A DNA stretch of 64,000 bases from Auricularia sp. M13 (taxonomy: Eukaryota; Basidiomycota; Agaricomycetes; Auriculariales; Auriculariaceae). The stretch is from contig CM073194.1 in assembly GCA_037042915.1 (NCBI GenBank), forward strand, positions 2,294,001-2,358,000. Reading direction: 5' to 3'. Both the position numbers and the translations under genes were made by a program. Below, piece by piece: positions 24,325 to 36,029 of the stretch. Below the pieces are notes generated by a model that saw only the letters and a list, made by a program, of their open reading frames with translations, did no database searches and was not told the DNA's origin. The stretch's first letter is position 1; each line of letters opens with the position of its first letter.

Positions 24325-24639
24325 TAATGCCCCATCGGCACGCCAATGGGCCGAAGCCGCGTGTTCGAGGTCTGCTTCCCCTGCCAGCCAGCCATGACGC
24401 GTCGTCTGCTTGTTTGCGCGCCTTCGATTGACGGATTGCTGTGCCTGACATCCCCAGCGCTCGTGCCTGCCTGGCTGCTGTCGCCTTTTACCTACCAGTT
24501 CGCGACTCGCGATCTGCAAGGGTTAGCAGGGCCAGCGACTGCGCGCTCGCCGCAAGGTCCGGCGGCTGTACAGAACGGGATAGCACCCACTGCCGCTCTG
24601 CCTACTGTACCCGACGGTTTCACGTTCCATGCCGAGATT

Positions 24640-24648
24640 CATATAAAT
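24640..24648 (+). promoter_or_regulatory. TATA box of the copper radical oxidase gene
   Basis: CATATAAAT lies about 35 bp before the ATG at 24,682. Confidence 0.5.
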
Positions 24649-24681
24649 CTCACCCTCAGTATTTGTGACGTTGGTCGCGCC

Positions 24682-26728
24682 ATGGTCCGACTCAGCCGCG
24701 TCGCTGTCCTGCTCGCCCTGTCTTCAGCCTCTCTTGCGTCGGGATGGCAGTCTCGCTCGCTGCTACTCGATGCTTCTTTCATCGCTGGGCCAGTCCACAA
24801 GCTGCCGCGACGCCAGAATTGGGACCTCACGCAGCCCGGCCGGACTGGGGTAGCTGCGATGCAGCTTACTGTCGTCTCTCCCAACCAGCTTCTCATCGTC
24901 GACAAAGTCGAGCGAAACCCCCTCCTGATCAACGGCCACAGCGCCTGGTCGGCGCTCTACGACACGGACACGAACGCCGTCCGGCCCGTAGACCTGGTGA
25001 CAAACTCCTTCTGTGCGGGCGGCGCGTGGCTCTCGAATGGCACGCTCCTGAATGTTGGCGGGAACGCGGTGCTTGATGCCGACCTCGGCGACCAGAATGG
25101 CGCGCAGGGCCTGCGAATGTTTACGCCTTCGCAGTGCGCAGACTCTGCCAGCCAGTGCGCGTTCTTCGAGAGCCCGAATCGAATTCGTCTGGGCACCGCA
25201 CGTTGGTATCCCAGCATTGTCCGCCTTGACGATGGCTCCGTATTCATCGTCGGTGGCTCCATAAGTGGCGTCTTCGAGAACTCGGCGGTGGCAAACGTCC
25301 CGTCGTTTGAGTTCTGGCCGCCCAAGAACGTTAACGGGCACAACGGAACGCCCGTGCCCAGCCAGTTCCTCAAGGACACTCTAAACGCCAATCTGTTCCC
25401 CATTGCGATCCTGCTGCCCGCCGGACGGATCTTCATAGCTGCGAATCAGTAAGTATAGTATGCACTACTCCGGATTTGTGCGACGATCGGCTGAGCTGCT
25501 GACTGACAGGAAGGCGATGATATACGATTGGCGCCTGGATCTCGAAATCCGCTTGCCGAATCTCCCGAATGGTGTTCGCGTCTCGTATCCCATGGCCGGG
25601 ACGGGCGTGCTCCTGCCACTGTCTCCCGACAACGACTATACGCCCACAGTCCTTATCTGCGGTGGTTCAACAAGCTCGGACTCGCCGACGGCCGCCATAA
25701 ACAGTCAGGATCCCGCCTCCGCTCAGTGCGCGAGAATGGAACTATCCGTACCGGGCATCCGCGCTGGCTGGCAGGTTGAGACGATGCCCGAGGCTCGGAT
25801 CATGCCCGACGCTGTGAGCCGCGTCATATCTGCCCTGCACGCCCCTCAATGTCTTGCAGGTACAACTGCCAGACGGGCGCTTACTGATTGTCAATGGCGG
25901 GCGTACGGGGTACTCAGGCATGTGCGCGTAGAGTCATCAATCCGCACTAATGCATCCTCCGTCGATTCAGGATATGGCAATGTTCGCAATCAAGTTGGCG
26001 CGTCGAATGCGGACAACCCCGCATTCCGCCCAGTCATCTACGATCCTGCGGCCCCGGGTGGCTCTCGCTTCTCCACGACGGGTTTACCGACCTCTACCAT
26101 CGCTCGCCTTTACCACAGCGTGGCGTCTCTGCTTCCCAGCGGTGCAATCGTTATTGCAGGATCCAATCCCAACGAAGATGTGAGCAATGTCAAGTATGCA
26201 ACGGAGTACCGCCTAGAGATTCTGTCCCCGCCGTGGATGACAGCCACGCGTCCAACCTTTACGGGGCTCCCGAGAAACGCAAACTTTGGTACGAACGTGA
26301 CATTAACAGTGACGATGCCGGCAGGGATTACCGATATTAAAGGTGCGCTCTTCTCATCCACGATTTTCGAGCGCACGAGGCGCTTGACAGTATCGCATTT
26401 TAGTGGCACTCATGGACCTCGGCTACTCTACGCACGCGCTGCACATGAATATGCGACACGTGTGGCTAAACGCGCAGAGAACATCGAGTACTACGCTCGT
26501 CGTGACGATGCCGCCGAACCCGACGGTTTATCCTCCGGGACCGGGATGGCTTTATGTCGTCGCGAATGGCACGCCTAGTAAAGGTCAACAACTGCTCGTC
26601 GGAACAGGCGGTGGCCCGAGAGTCGATGTCGCTGCGTGGGCAAAGTACGCTCAGGCAGTCAAATTCAATCAAAGTCGTTCAACTAATTCCCTGATAGCAT
26701 GCTGGCCACGACACGCAACCCTACTTAA
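24682..26728 (+). CDS. copper radical oxidase (AA5_1, glyoxal-oxidase family), secreted
   Basis: The signal peptide MVRLSRVAVLLALSSASLASG is followed by a beta-propeller with the family's active site visible: Cys in NSFCAGGAWL (cross-linked to Tyr), Tyr in GTARWYPSIV, Tyr-His in ARLYHSVASLLPSG and His in YSTHALHMNMRHV. The end is immunoglobulin-like (NPTVYPPGPGWLYVV). Introns fall near 25,450, 25,805-25,860, 25,920-25,970 and 26,342-26,402. I chose the stop at 26,728 by splicing a last intron (ending at about 26,697); unspliced reading would end at 26,732 with an unrelated tail. These enzymes oxidise aldehydes or hydroxycarbonyls and release hydrogen peroxide for lignin peroxidases. It is convergent with the FAD gene, with 197 bp between stops. 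Confidence 0.88.
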
Positions 26729-26925
26729 ATAATTGCTAGTCCAAGCTCAGGGACTTGAATGGACTGCTAGGAAATTTGATGTGGATTTAGTCTTTGCGTT
26801 TCCCAGCAGTTAGTAGTTATTGGCTAATAAGGAGTCGAGTATATGATGTCGTTCACCCAAGTCTGTCCTGCTCATCTGATAATGTTCTATGTTCGCGTTA
26901 CGTTACGGTATACAATAAATTCACA

Positions 26926-29115
26926 TCATGCTGTTGGCCATATGGTCTCCCAAATAATACTCCTCACTATTGAAGGGGAGAATAGGTCGAACGGTGGAGC
27001 TAGGAACATGAGCGTATGCCACATTGCGGACGCCGCGGCGGGGTTCTACGACGATCGCGATCAGAGCCCATTGCATATGAAGGACCGCTGCGATAGCTAT
27101 TGACCTTGTTCATGACCTTCGTCATCTGCCCGCGATACCAGCGTATGAAGCGACCATCGGAGAGGGACTCGCCTGGAATGGGCGTCGTCGTCGGGGCGCC
27201 ATAATCTGCCAACCGTGTTCCGTCCCTGATCTCACGGTTCAGATGCAAATCCACGTCTCATGGTAAAAGAATGCGGTGCACCATACTGTCCCCGTGAGGG
27301 AATCCATGCGCTTGAAGAAGACTTTCGAGAAATCGCTGTGCGATGGCGCCAGGCGGCGAAGCACGTGGTCTATGGTGATAGCCCCCATAGCGCTCTTCGT
27401 GACACCCTGGCTGGACGAAGGTCAGCGTGGAAAACTACTGCACAGCATCCCACTCACCCGAAGCGAGGGTTTACACGCATGGACGCGTCGCCGATGGCGA
27501 GGAAGTTACGCGGAAGCAGATGAAGCGCGCGTTCGTAGTGGACCTTGTAGCAGGCAGCTATTGGGCTTCGTCAATAGATCTCCGAGAAAGCAAGCAAGAA
27601 GCGCGTTACGCACTCATGCGTGCCTCGTACACAGTGCCGAGATGCTCAACCGGCTCAAGCAGGTCCATCGCCTTGTAAAAATACTCAGGGATGTGAGCTT
27701 GGTTCTTGACTTCCTGCGTGAACGTGCGGCATTCCTCGAGCGTTACGGGCATATTGACCGCCCAGCCGCCCATGGTAAACACCACTGCAAACGCAAGATA
27801 AAGTTAGCACGGGATGCATGCGGATTCCAGTCTAGAATAGTAGCATTGATTAACCTCCGTGGGCGTCGCGGCGGATGAGCGATACGAGCCGGTTGTCCAC
27901 GTCGGGATCAGGGTTGTAGGAAAAGATGCCGCCCGCGCGGTCGGTATCGTAGTCGGGGATGTTCAGCGCGCGCAGGTTCTCGTCGAACTTGGGCGGCAGG
28001 GGGTACTCCAATGTCGAATAGACGATGTTGGGGTTGTACGCTTCGCGCAGGCCCTTTGGGAACTCGGGGATAGCCCGCGAGAGAAGTTTGAGGCCAGTCT
28101 GCGAGATGCCCGTGCAATCTGCGCGGGGACAGCGACCGCGATGGTCAGATCACAGGCTGAGATGCTGTGACATATTGCGAGCGCACCGATGGCAAGGGAG
28201 CAGTCTGCGATGTCGCGCACATCGCCGTTGGACAGCCGGACGTTGACAACACTCACGGAGCCGTCCGACGCCAACTGAAACCCGCTTACGGTGCCATTGA
28301 CATATTCGATGCAGGGGTTTGCGTCGCCCACGAGCTTGCGCATTAAGGCCTCGAGATTGCGTCGTGGGGCCCAAATGGTTTCGGGAAGCTTGCCATCATA
28401 TTCGTGGCTGGGAGGATGCAACATGTGGCCGGAGAGACTGACATTGATGTTGCCAGCCTGGATCCTGTCCACGAGGGACCTTTAGTTGCTGCATGGCCTC
28501 GCAGTGGGTAAATTACGTACAGGAGCCCCCAGCTTTGAGCGATAGCGTCGAAACCGGGGAACAACTTGCGTGCAAAGCGGAGAAGCAGGACCTGGTACAC
28601 TGCAAATGCGCGTCAAACACCGCACATGCGCGCGCAAATGGAGAGGGGAGATCTCACGATGAACTGCGGTGTATTGATAGACCCTGCTTCGCTTGTGGTT
28701 GAGCGTGTTGTACGTGGCCGTGGACCCCTGAACCTGGCGCGTCTCGAAGTCTGCAGGCTCCCGCGCCTCGGACGTAAACGTCCAGGCCTCCGGCTCGACG
28801 ACGACGACCTTTGCGAAGTGGTCGGAGCAGACACGCGCTGCAAAGAGTCCTGCAATGCTGGTGCAGTCACGGTCACACGTCTGGTAAGGAATGAATATAT
28901 AATGCCCACCTGCCGCCACAGACAACTGCAGTGCCTGGAAGCTTGGATCCCCGTCGCGGCGTGCCGAGGTGCTCAAGGTCAGGGATGCACGTGTAGTGCT
29001 TGAACAAGTAAGAGCGAAGAAAACGGCGGAAGACATGGTACGTGAGCACGAGGCCCACGGCGGCGCCAGCGGCCACGAGGGGTACTTTCAGGTGGACGGG
29101 CACGGATACGTACAT
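26926..29115 (-). CDS. membrane-anchored FAD-dependent oxidoreductase
   Basis: Roughly ten exons. The ATG at 29,115 gives an N-terminal membrane segment (VPLVAAGAAVGLVLTYHVF). The nucleotide-binding fold spans an intron: GTAVVCGGS joined to IAGLFAARV, ending in VVVVEPEAW, a P-loop with GGSIAG followed by the ribose-binding Glu. Later segments are FPGFDAIAQSWG, NLEALMRKLVGDANP, DCTGISQTGLKLLSRA, NFLAIGDASMRVNPRFG with QGVTKSAMGA (the FAD-phosphate GD motif), and a C-terminal WHTLMFLAPPFDLFSPS. This is a common agaricomycete family of uncharacterised FAD enzymes, related in fold to flavin monooxygenases and geranylgeranyl reductases. The substrate is unknown. The 1.3 kb to the next gene (29,116-30,410) is non-coding as far as I can see. 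Confidence 0.8.
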
Positions 29116-30410
29116 CCCCAGGCGGTGAGAAACCCGATCCAGGCAGGGACATGCTTTTAAACCCTCCGGCCCGCTGTGCTTCCAGATGTGGGCCAATCCT
29201 GGTTGCACTGGCGTGCAAGTGGCGCGTTCCGAAGGCATGTCAGATTCAGAATTGCAATTCGCCGTGTCGTGCGTAGTCCAAGCTTACAGCAACAGATTGG
29301 GAGCAATGTGCTGACCTAGTGCTGACGCGGATGTTTGGACTACCCGATCAACCTCTTTCTGACCAATGGCACGGAGAGATGTACGTGCATCAGCTCGACG
29401 GACGACATAGGAACGGGCGTCACGCCATAGAGGACGATGTCTTGTGGTGCCATATCAAGACTATTGCCAAATCACCGTACAAGAAGGGGCGGGGAGCTTC
29501 TTCCGCATGACGAGCGCTCGAAGCAAATCAGTGCCGCGACTGTGTCCAGAAGCGCTCCCGAGACCAGAGCAAAAACAAAACAAAAGCAAAGCTTATCATC
29601 GGCGCGTCAGAGTGGTTGTACAGGTGGAGGGGCGCCGCCTGCGAGGCGAACTATTGGTAGCTCGGACAGAGATAATACTAGCAAGGGCCCTTTCATGCTC
29701 GGGCGGTCATATTGACCTGCGGAAGCTGCGCGGGGCCGGTCGCCGTCGACAAGTGATAAGGATGCAAAGCGTCGCTTTGGAAGATGAGACCAGTCCAACG
29801 TCCAGTCTGGGACCAGGCTCGAGATCATTCCGCCGAAAGTTGGGACAAAGCTGACCCCGACGCACAGAACACGGCCTGCCAGCAGATTTAATCATTGCGC
29901 GGTGAGCGCCAAATGATTACAGTATTCATAGCCTCAAGTTGGGCCAGCGCACAGCCATTTAGCGACAACGGGAGATAACATGCGCCTAGAAAGCCATTAC
30001 GACGGCGCGGGCTGGTGAGCGGAGAAGGTCAAGGATGAAAGTCGGAGTTAGCGGCTCATAGCTTCGTCCTTCTCTGCTTCGCGCTGTGTCCAAGCTGTGT
30101 TTCTTTTTGATTTGATTGATACGCATCGACCCTATCAGCCTTACAAATGTGGAAGGAGGCTTTAGGGCGCCAATGCTCGGGTTTTCTGAGGCATACATGC
30201 ATTCACACTGCAGAGCGCCAGCGCCAGCCTCGAACTCATCGTATCGCACATCGCAACCTCTGGATCCTAGATACTATCGGCTCGGCTTGGTTGCCCGTAG
30301 CGCCTGCTAAGCGATCGGCATGTGCGCGCTTCTAATCTTGGAGATCGACACCGCATCACCACCGGGGTCCGGGATTCTCCTTCTTTTTCACCACCACCTC
30401 CGACGTTCCC

Positions 30411-32549
30411 ATGGTCAATATCGTGCTGGACGACGTGGAGCAGGGCAGGTCGCACGATACAGCACCAGCAGCAACGCCCAGCATGCGGTCTGTAACGCTG
30501 CCCACGTACCCGCCTTCCTTGCAGACGCCGTCAACCAGCACGCAACAGCTTCTTACGGACAGCGAGCGCTCAGACGCGAGCAATGGCCGCTCCTCCACTA
30601 CAGCGGCCCGAAGGTCTATGCACGTCCAGTTCGAGCCCGAGTACGAGCGCCCGCCGCGCTCCAGGTGGCATCGGTTCCAGGGCGTCGGACGGAGGGTACC
30701 TACCGTGTGGGAGAGCTTTCGGAGCCTGCGCTCACACACGTCCGTCAACTTGCTTTTTGTCTTCTTGCCCGTCGCCTGGGCTGGCAACTTCATCAAGAAC
30801 AGAGAGGGAGAGCATTATTTTGGTTCACCGGAACGCTTCGCTTGTAAGTCGTCCCTCAGCGCCACGACGCGGCTCGCTGACACTCTACAGTAAACCTTCT
30901 TGCTATTATTCCGCTTCAGAAGCGTTTCGAATGGTTGGGCGAGGAGATGATACCTTATCTCGGTGCAGTGAGTCATCTCTACTTTCTCTTGCCCCGAGCA
31001 TTGCTTAGCGTTGCTGCAGGAACTCGGCGAGTTACTACTAATTACGCTCAGCAAGTATGTTCGGCATCGTGTCCAACGACATAAAACTCATTACGCACAG
31101 TGCAGTGGAAGGCGCCCTTGCCATTGCGCTATTGGCGCGTGACAAGTATGCATTCGTTACAAAAAGGCGATGAAACGCTAACACGGTGGCTTCCCGCACA
31201 GCTACCGTTTACTCCAAATAACCGTCATCGGGGTCGTGCTGCTGCATGTACTACTGGTGCCGGGGGTCGCATTCCTCACCGGCGGCGCGCGCATCATTGA
31301 GCAGGAGCTGCATTCTGGCAAGACTCAGCTGAACCACACGCTGCTCACACTCGGGGTGATGTCGCTCGTGCTCCCCGCTGCGTTCTTCGCAGCGCTCGAC
31401 CGCGGGAACCTCGAAGACCTCACGAAGTACGTGACGCACCTCAACACGAGCGAGCACGAGGAGACGGACGAGCTCGCGCAACACTCGGAGTACCTCGCGC
31501 TTCTCACTGATGCGCGGCGCGGCCAGTTCTTACAGTTCAGTCGCGGGATATCAGTGCTTCTACTCATCAGGTTCGCGTTGCGCTGTTATCTCAGCCCTCT
31601 GAGACTGAGTTCGGGATGATAGTTACGTCTGCTCGCGCATCTATTTGCACAACCCGCCGGGCCAGCGGGGCGCGCTGCACCGGCAGTCCAGCGTGCTCCG
31701 GCAGCGCACGCTCGAGCGCGAGGAGCGCGACAGCTCCGTGCACCCGGGCTTCGGCACGGTTGCAATCGCCATCTGCGTGGCGCTCATGGCGGTTACTGCC
31801 CAATATGTACGTTCGCCGCTTCACTTGCTCGCCTTCGCCGTCTCCGCGTCTAAGGCTTATACCTTCCGTGCCTCGTTATAGCTCATCCAGTCACTCGAAG
31901 AGATGCTTGAACATAGAGACCTCTCCGAAGAGTGCGTCCGTTCCCCTCTCCTCGTTCAGCTGAAGCTGAAAGGCTGGCGCAGGTTCTTCGGCCTGGTGAT
32001 TCTGCCCTTCATCTCCTTCGCGGGCGATGCGTTCCTCTCGGTGCTGCACTTCACGAAGCGGTTTCGCACCAGGGGACACCACCAACACGGCGACTCGGAC
32101 GAGCCGGAGGGCGTGGCGTCGGGCATCTCAATCGACCTGAGCATTCAGTTCCTCCTTGTGTGGATGCCGGTGTTCGTGCTCGTCGCGTGGTGCACGCACA
32201 AGCCGCTGCTGCTGCTCTTCGACCTGCTCGAGGTCGCGCTCGTCGTCGCCGCGTGCTTCCTCGTCAACTTCGTCACGGCCGACGCGAAGACGAACTGGGC
32301 GGAGGGCTCGGCGATGGTTTTCTTTTATATTATGATTGTAAGCGTGCCGTTCGCCTTCGCTGTTTTCATTCTTCTCACAGCTCGCAGGCCCTGGTCTCGT
32401 GGTACTATCCAGGCCAGATTGAAGTGCGTCCGCCCCTTCGCTCTTGTCTATATGACAGCTAACCTTCACTCGTGCTCTAGGTTCGCATATTCGTGGGAAG
32501 GCAACACGTGGCAGAAGCCGTGCTGAACGGGCCAACGCTGGACGGTTGA
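30411..32549 (+). CDS. divergent cation/proton exchanger (CaCA superfamily)
   Basis: About ten exons. After a cytoplasmic, Ser/Thr-rich N-terminus come membrane helices: VNLLFVFLPVAWAGNFI, VNLLAIIPLQ, LLHVLLVPGVAFLTGG, LLTLGVMSLVLPAAFFA, ISVLLLISYVCSRIYL, VAIAICVALMAVTAQY, LVILPFISFAGDAFLSV, IQFLLVWMPVFVLVAW, LLEVALVVAACFLVNFV and a last one ending SWYYPGQIE. The order of helices, and AIIPL and QLNHTLLTL with a helix-turn like GISVLLLISY, match fungal vacuolar Ca2+/H+ or monovalent cation/H+ exchangers. The usual GNAxE ion-binding motifs of both halves are not seen: ELGELLLITLS and FAGDAFLS stand in their places. It is either a transporter of altered specificity or a degenerating paralogue. 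The end was chosen by a spliced last exon (VRIFVGRQHVAEAVLNGP). Confidence 0.72.
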
Positions 32550-33480
32550 GTGGATTTATTAAAATGGTGAGGGTAAGCAGCTCGGAACTCATGTAACGTT
32601 CTTCTTTTCCGTTGGGCTTGGGTTACATCGGCGTGTAGACTTGGATCCGGCTGTGGCGACTGTAGTTCCGACCCCATGACTACACGCACAAGTAGAAAGA
32701 AGTATAACGCTCTTTTGGACAAAGGACCCTTGGACTTAAACGCTGCTTGCTAGTTTAGCTTACTCATTGATGTAATTTTTAGATGTCGCTTAGCGCACAC
32801 ACGTAGTATGTGTTTGCTCAGAGTCGACGCGGCCGATCGATGTGCTGCCTGTCTACCCAGGCGCCGTGTTTAGGAATGCGGCAGGTGGCGATGACTTCTG
32901 TTTAACCACCTGAGGATTGGCGGGAGAACGAGCATACAACAATGCGATCTGTACTGTTGAGCTTCCCGGGGAGAAAACGCCGCGTCATGGAAGCTATGCT
33001 GCTGGGAACGCGCCGTGTGCCGCTATTAGGGTGCTGCAAACTGACAGAAGATACTCATCATGGTGCGAGAAGGGAGTGGGGCGCTTCAATGGCTGTGACA
33101 CGCGCTCGCACGGCCGAGCGATATCGTAGACCATATGTAGTTGGGATATCTCGCTCAAATGTCCACTGGTTTTAAGACAGCAGATCTTGCATTGAGAACG
33201 ACATTTTAAGGATAACGTCTCCGCATGTCATTTATGAAATCTAGTAGGATGAAGCTTAGTGTTACAGCCACCCTGAAATTCATCTATTGGTCTTGACTGG
33301 CGCTGGGGTCCATATATATATATATATCTTTTCTTTGAGCATTAAGTGGAAATCGAGCCGTTCGCGAAATAATAGACAGATGAGTTGAGGTACGATCGGA
33401 GACAAGTCGGAGTTTCATACGTGGTACATCCTTGGTCCCGAACTTTTGCATTGTGCTCATTTTCTTCGCGCGTCCTCGCA

Positions 33481-35151
33481 ATGTCTTCCGACTCACACCA
33501 CCTCAAGGCCGAAGTGGAGCAAGCTATTCGCGGCGCTGCAACGCTCGCGATGCAAGGCGTCGATCTTCGGAAGCCGTCTAATGTCATCGAAGAGTAAGTC
33601 GCCGAGCATTCAATCTTTCTACCTCTTCTCATCCTTATACTGTGTAGAATCCGTGATTCTGCTCGAAATATCTTCGAAAACGCGCTCGTTGCTCGTCTAC
33701 GTGCCAGGAACGCGCGAATTGTAGCCTGCTGCTCGCTGCCGAACGAGCTCTGGACGGCGACGTGGTCTTTGCTCCCCTTAGAAGACCGATTCAGCGTCTC
33801 GCGTGTCTGCCACTCCTGGCGCACCATAGCACTCTCTTCCCCGACCTTATGGACCGAGATCTATTTGCCGTGCAAGATCAAGGACGTCCCCGACGACACA
33901 TTCTGGGAGTGCATGAGATGCTTAGAGCAAGAAAAAAAACCGAAACAATATGTCTCTTCTCTTCACTATCTCGAACCTATGCTGCTTCGGAGCGGGGCGC
34001 TTCCTGTCTGCATACGCGTCAGCAACCTCAACTACGGGACCCACATGGAATTCGTCGATCATCTCGCCAGTGTGCTGAACAGGCATTCATCCAGGATCAA
34101 AGAATTGCACATTTCGAGCGTTACCTGCCAAGAGTTCATTCCCGAGTTGCTTACCTTACTCTCACTCCCCGCGCTGCGAAAGCTCTCTGTTGTCTGCGCC
34201 CACGTCCGAGACGACTCGGAAGGCGAGCCGTTATGCCTGCACGGGCTTGCGTCCCCGGAGTTAGAGGAGCTCAATATCTCAGCAGGCTTTGAATGGGATC
34301 TTGAGCCAGGTGAGCGAGATGCGGTGCCCATCATGCCGCACTTGCGCAACCTATCTATCGCGGTCTACGACCCTGCGCAGCTTACCGGTGCACTGAAAGC
34401 ATGCCCGGGCTTGCTATCGCTTCGCATCTATTCTCACTGGTCTGAGGAGTCGAACGACGAGTGGGAAACCTCGACCCTCTCGCGCCTTGCGACCATCCCC
34501 AACATCTACCTCGAGGACGTGAGCTCAGATGTTGAACTATGGCTCGCGCAAACCTTCGAAAATGCACCGGCGACGAATATCCGTGTCATCTACGGATCTG
34601 AGACGCCGACATCTGACGCATTCCTCGTCCTGAAATCATTCACTGCGCCTGTCCAGGTCTCGTGCTCGACGCTGATAACCGCTGACTCTGAGGATGAGGA
34701 CGAGCAGTGGCTTGTGCTTGAACTTAGAGATGACTCCCGCACGATTGCGTATCAGTGGCCATACGACGACAGTCTGGACGAGATTCCGTGGAACGCGCTG
34801 CCCGTTGCGTCCATCGCCAGCCTCGACGTCGAGACATCGCTGCTACAAGATCTCATCTTCAGTTTGCGGAACGCGTTGAGCATCCAGAGCGTGACGCTGC
34901 GCTTCTTCTCTACGGACGATTTGGACGACATGCTCTCCCCAGGCTTGCGTCTGCGCTTCCCCAACGTACAGGAGCTCCATCTTTATGGCCCCCCTGCGGG
35001 GATTCATCTGACGGCGTCGCATGTCGTGTTGATCGTTGAGACTTTCGGGTTTGGACGGCTGAGGACGCTGGAGATGAAGCAGGTTATCCTGGAGGAAGGA
35101 TTGCATGATTTGGCGGAACTAGCGGATGAAGTTCGCTACGATTCGAGATGA
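33481..35151 (+). CDS. F-box protein with leucine-rich-like C-terminal part
   Basis: Two exons; an intron at about 33,594-33,647 lies after VDLRKPSNVIEE. The F-box follows at residues 60-100: LPNELWTATWSLLPLEDRFS then VSRVCHSWRTIALSSPTLW. The rest has irregular Leu-rich segments (LRNLSIAVYD; ALKACPGLLSLRIYSHW; NVQELHLYGPP), as in the large agaricomycete F-box families. These are substrate receptors of SCF ubiquitin ligases; the target is unknown. The 2.0 kb before it, apart from the end of the exchanger gene, holds only a (TA)n tract near 33,315. Confidence 0.85.
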
Positions 35152-35565
35152 ATGTCGCTTTATATTGTGCTACTGTAGAGAGGAGCTACAAATACTCGAT
35201 CAGAAAAAAAAATGAAACAATGTTCTGAGGTGAATCGCTCACGAAAGCAAAGCTTGAGAGCTGTTATGCCACCTCACGGATTTCGACGCCGACTTCGGCT
35301 GACCTTTCTTTCTCCGGGCCTGGCGCGTCGGACGGTGGGAGCGGTCAAACGACATCAGCGGCAAGCTGTGATGCTGTGGCTTGTCTGTGACTCACTGAGG
35401 GTTCGCATATACATAGAGTACATATTAGACTTCCAGGATGAAGCAGTATGGGCAGCACTACGGGGTTCGAGGGTCCCGTAACTGTGGCGTCCAAAGTTTC
35501 TGGCATAATAAATCAGGTCTCCGTTGACAAAAAGTCCGTGCGTCACTGGGATCAATATTAATGCA

Positions 35566-35782
35566 CCTGTACCTTACCTAAATACTCTATAAGTATAGGC
35601 AGGATCTGAGTGAGATCCTGCCTATGCATAGAGCGATTTCGAGCTCTCCCCATAGCCAGCTGGATTTCCTCTATAAATCCAGCTGGCGGGGAGAGGTCCT
35701 GGGCCAGCTGGTAGCGCGCCTGACTGTCGGAGGTGACGGCCGGTGTGTCCGACGCCGGAACATGTGTCAGCCACCGGCGTCA
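35566..35782 (+). repeat. left part of a tRNA-like dispersed repeat split by the KDZ element
   Basis: It matches the copy at 57,988-58,254 (opposite strand) from the outer CACCTGTACC end through hairpin CCAGCTGGATTT-CCTCTAT-AAATCCAGCTGG (35,650-35,690) to CCACCGGCG. CTGGGCCAGCTGGTAGCGCG near 35,700 resembles a tRNA A box. At 35,783 similarity stops and the KDZ terminal repeat begins; it resumes after the other end of the KDZ element (47,725-47,775). Confidence 0.75.
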
Positions 35783-35940
35783 TCACCGGCCCCACCGGGC
35801 ACGCTGTTTGGCACCGCTGTCGTCGCCGTCGTCGCCGTCCTCGACGACGACGACCTCCCAACTTCGCATTTTCACTCCGGAAAAAAATTGTACATAGGAA
35901 ACTTGATATTCTGAATTCAATGGTGTCTTTTAAAAAATAT
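35783..35940 (+). repeat. left terminal inverted repeat of the KDZ element
   Basis: 158 bp, GC-rich outside (repeated GTCGTCGCC and GACGACGAC) and AT-rich inside, ending TTTTAAAAAATAT. It mirrors 47,567-47,724 without a difference that I can see. Confidence 0.9.
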
Positions 35941-36029
35941 TATGCTAAATGCATAGGCAGGATCTCACTCAGATCCTGCCTATACTTATAGAGTATTTAG
36001 GTAAGGTACAGGTGCCCTATCCTACAACG

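Larger units (their letters stand above)
35566..36014. repeat. 66-bp palindromic module in inverted orientation (35,566-35,631 and 35,949-36,014)
   Basis: Both copies appear identical over 66 bp, from CACCTGTACCTTACC at the outer ends to GATCCTGCCTATGCAT at the inner ends. Each contains a 12-bp palindrome TAGGCAGGATCT/AGATCCTGCCTA with a 5-nt loop. A third copy ends the repeat at 58,254. The right copy lies inside the KDZ element and stops 15 bp before the start codon of its transposase. Confidence 0.8.
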
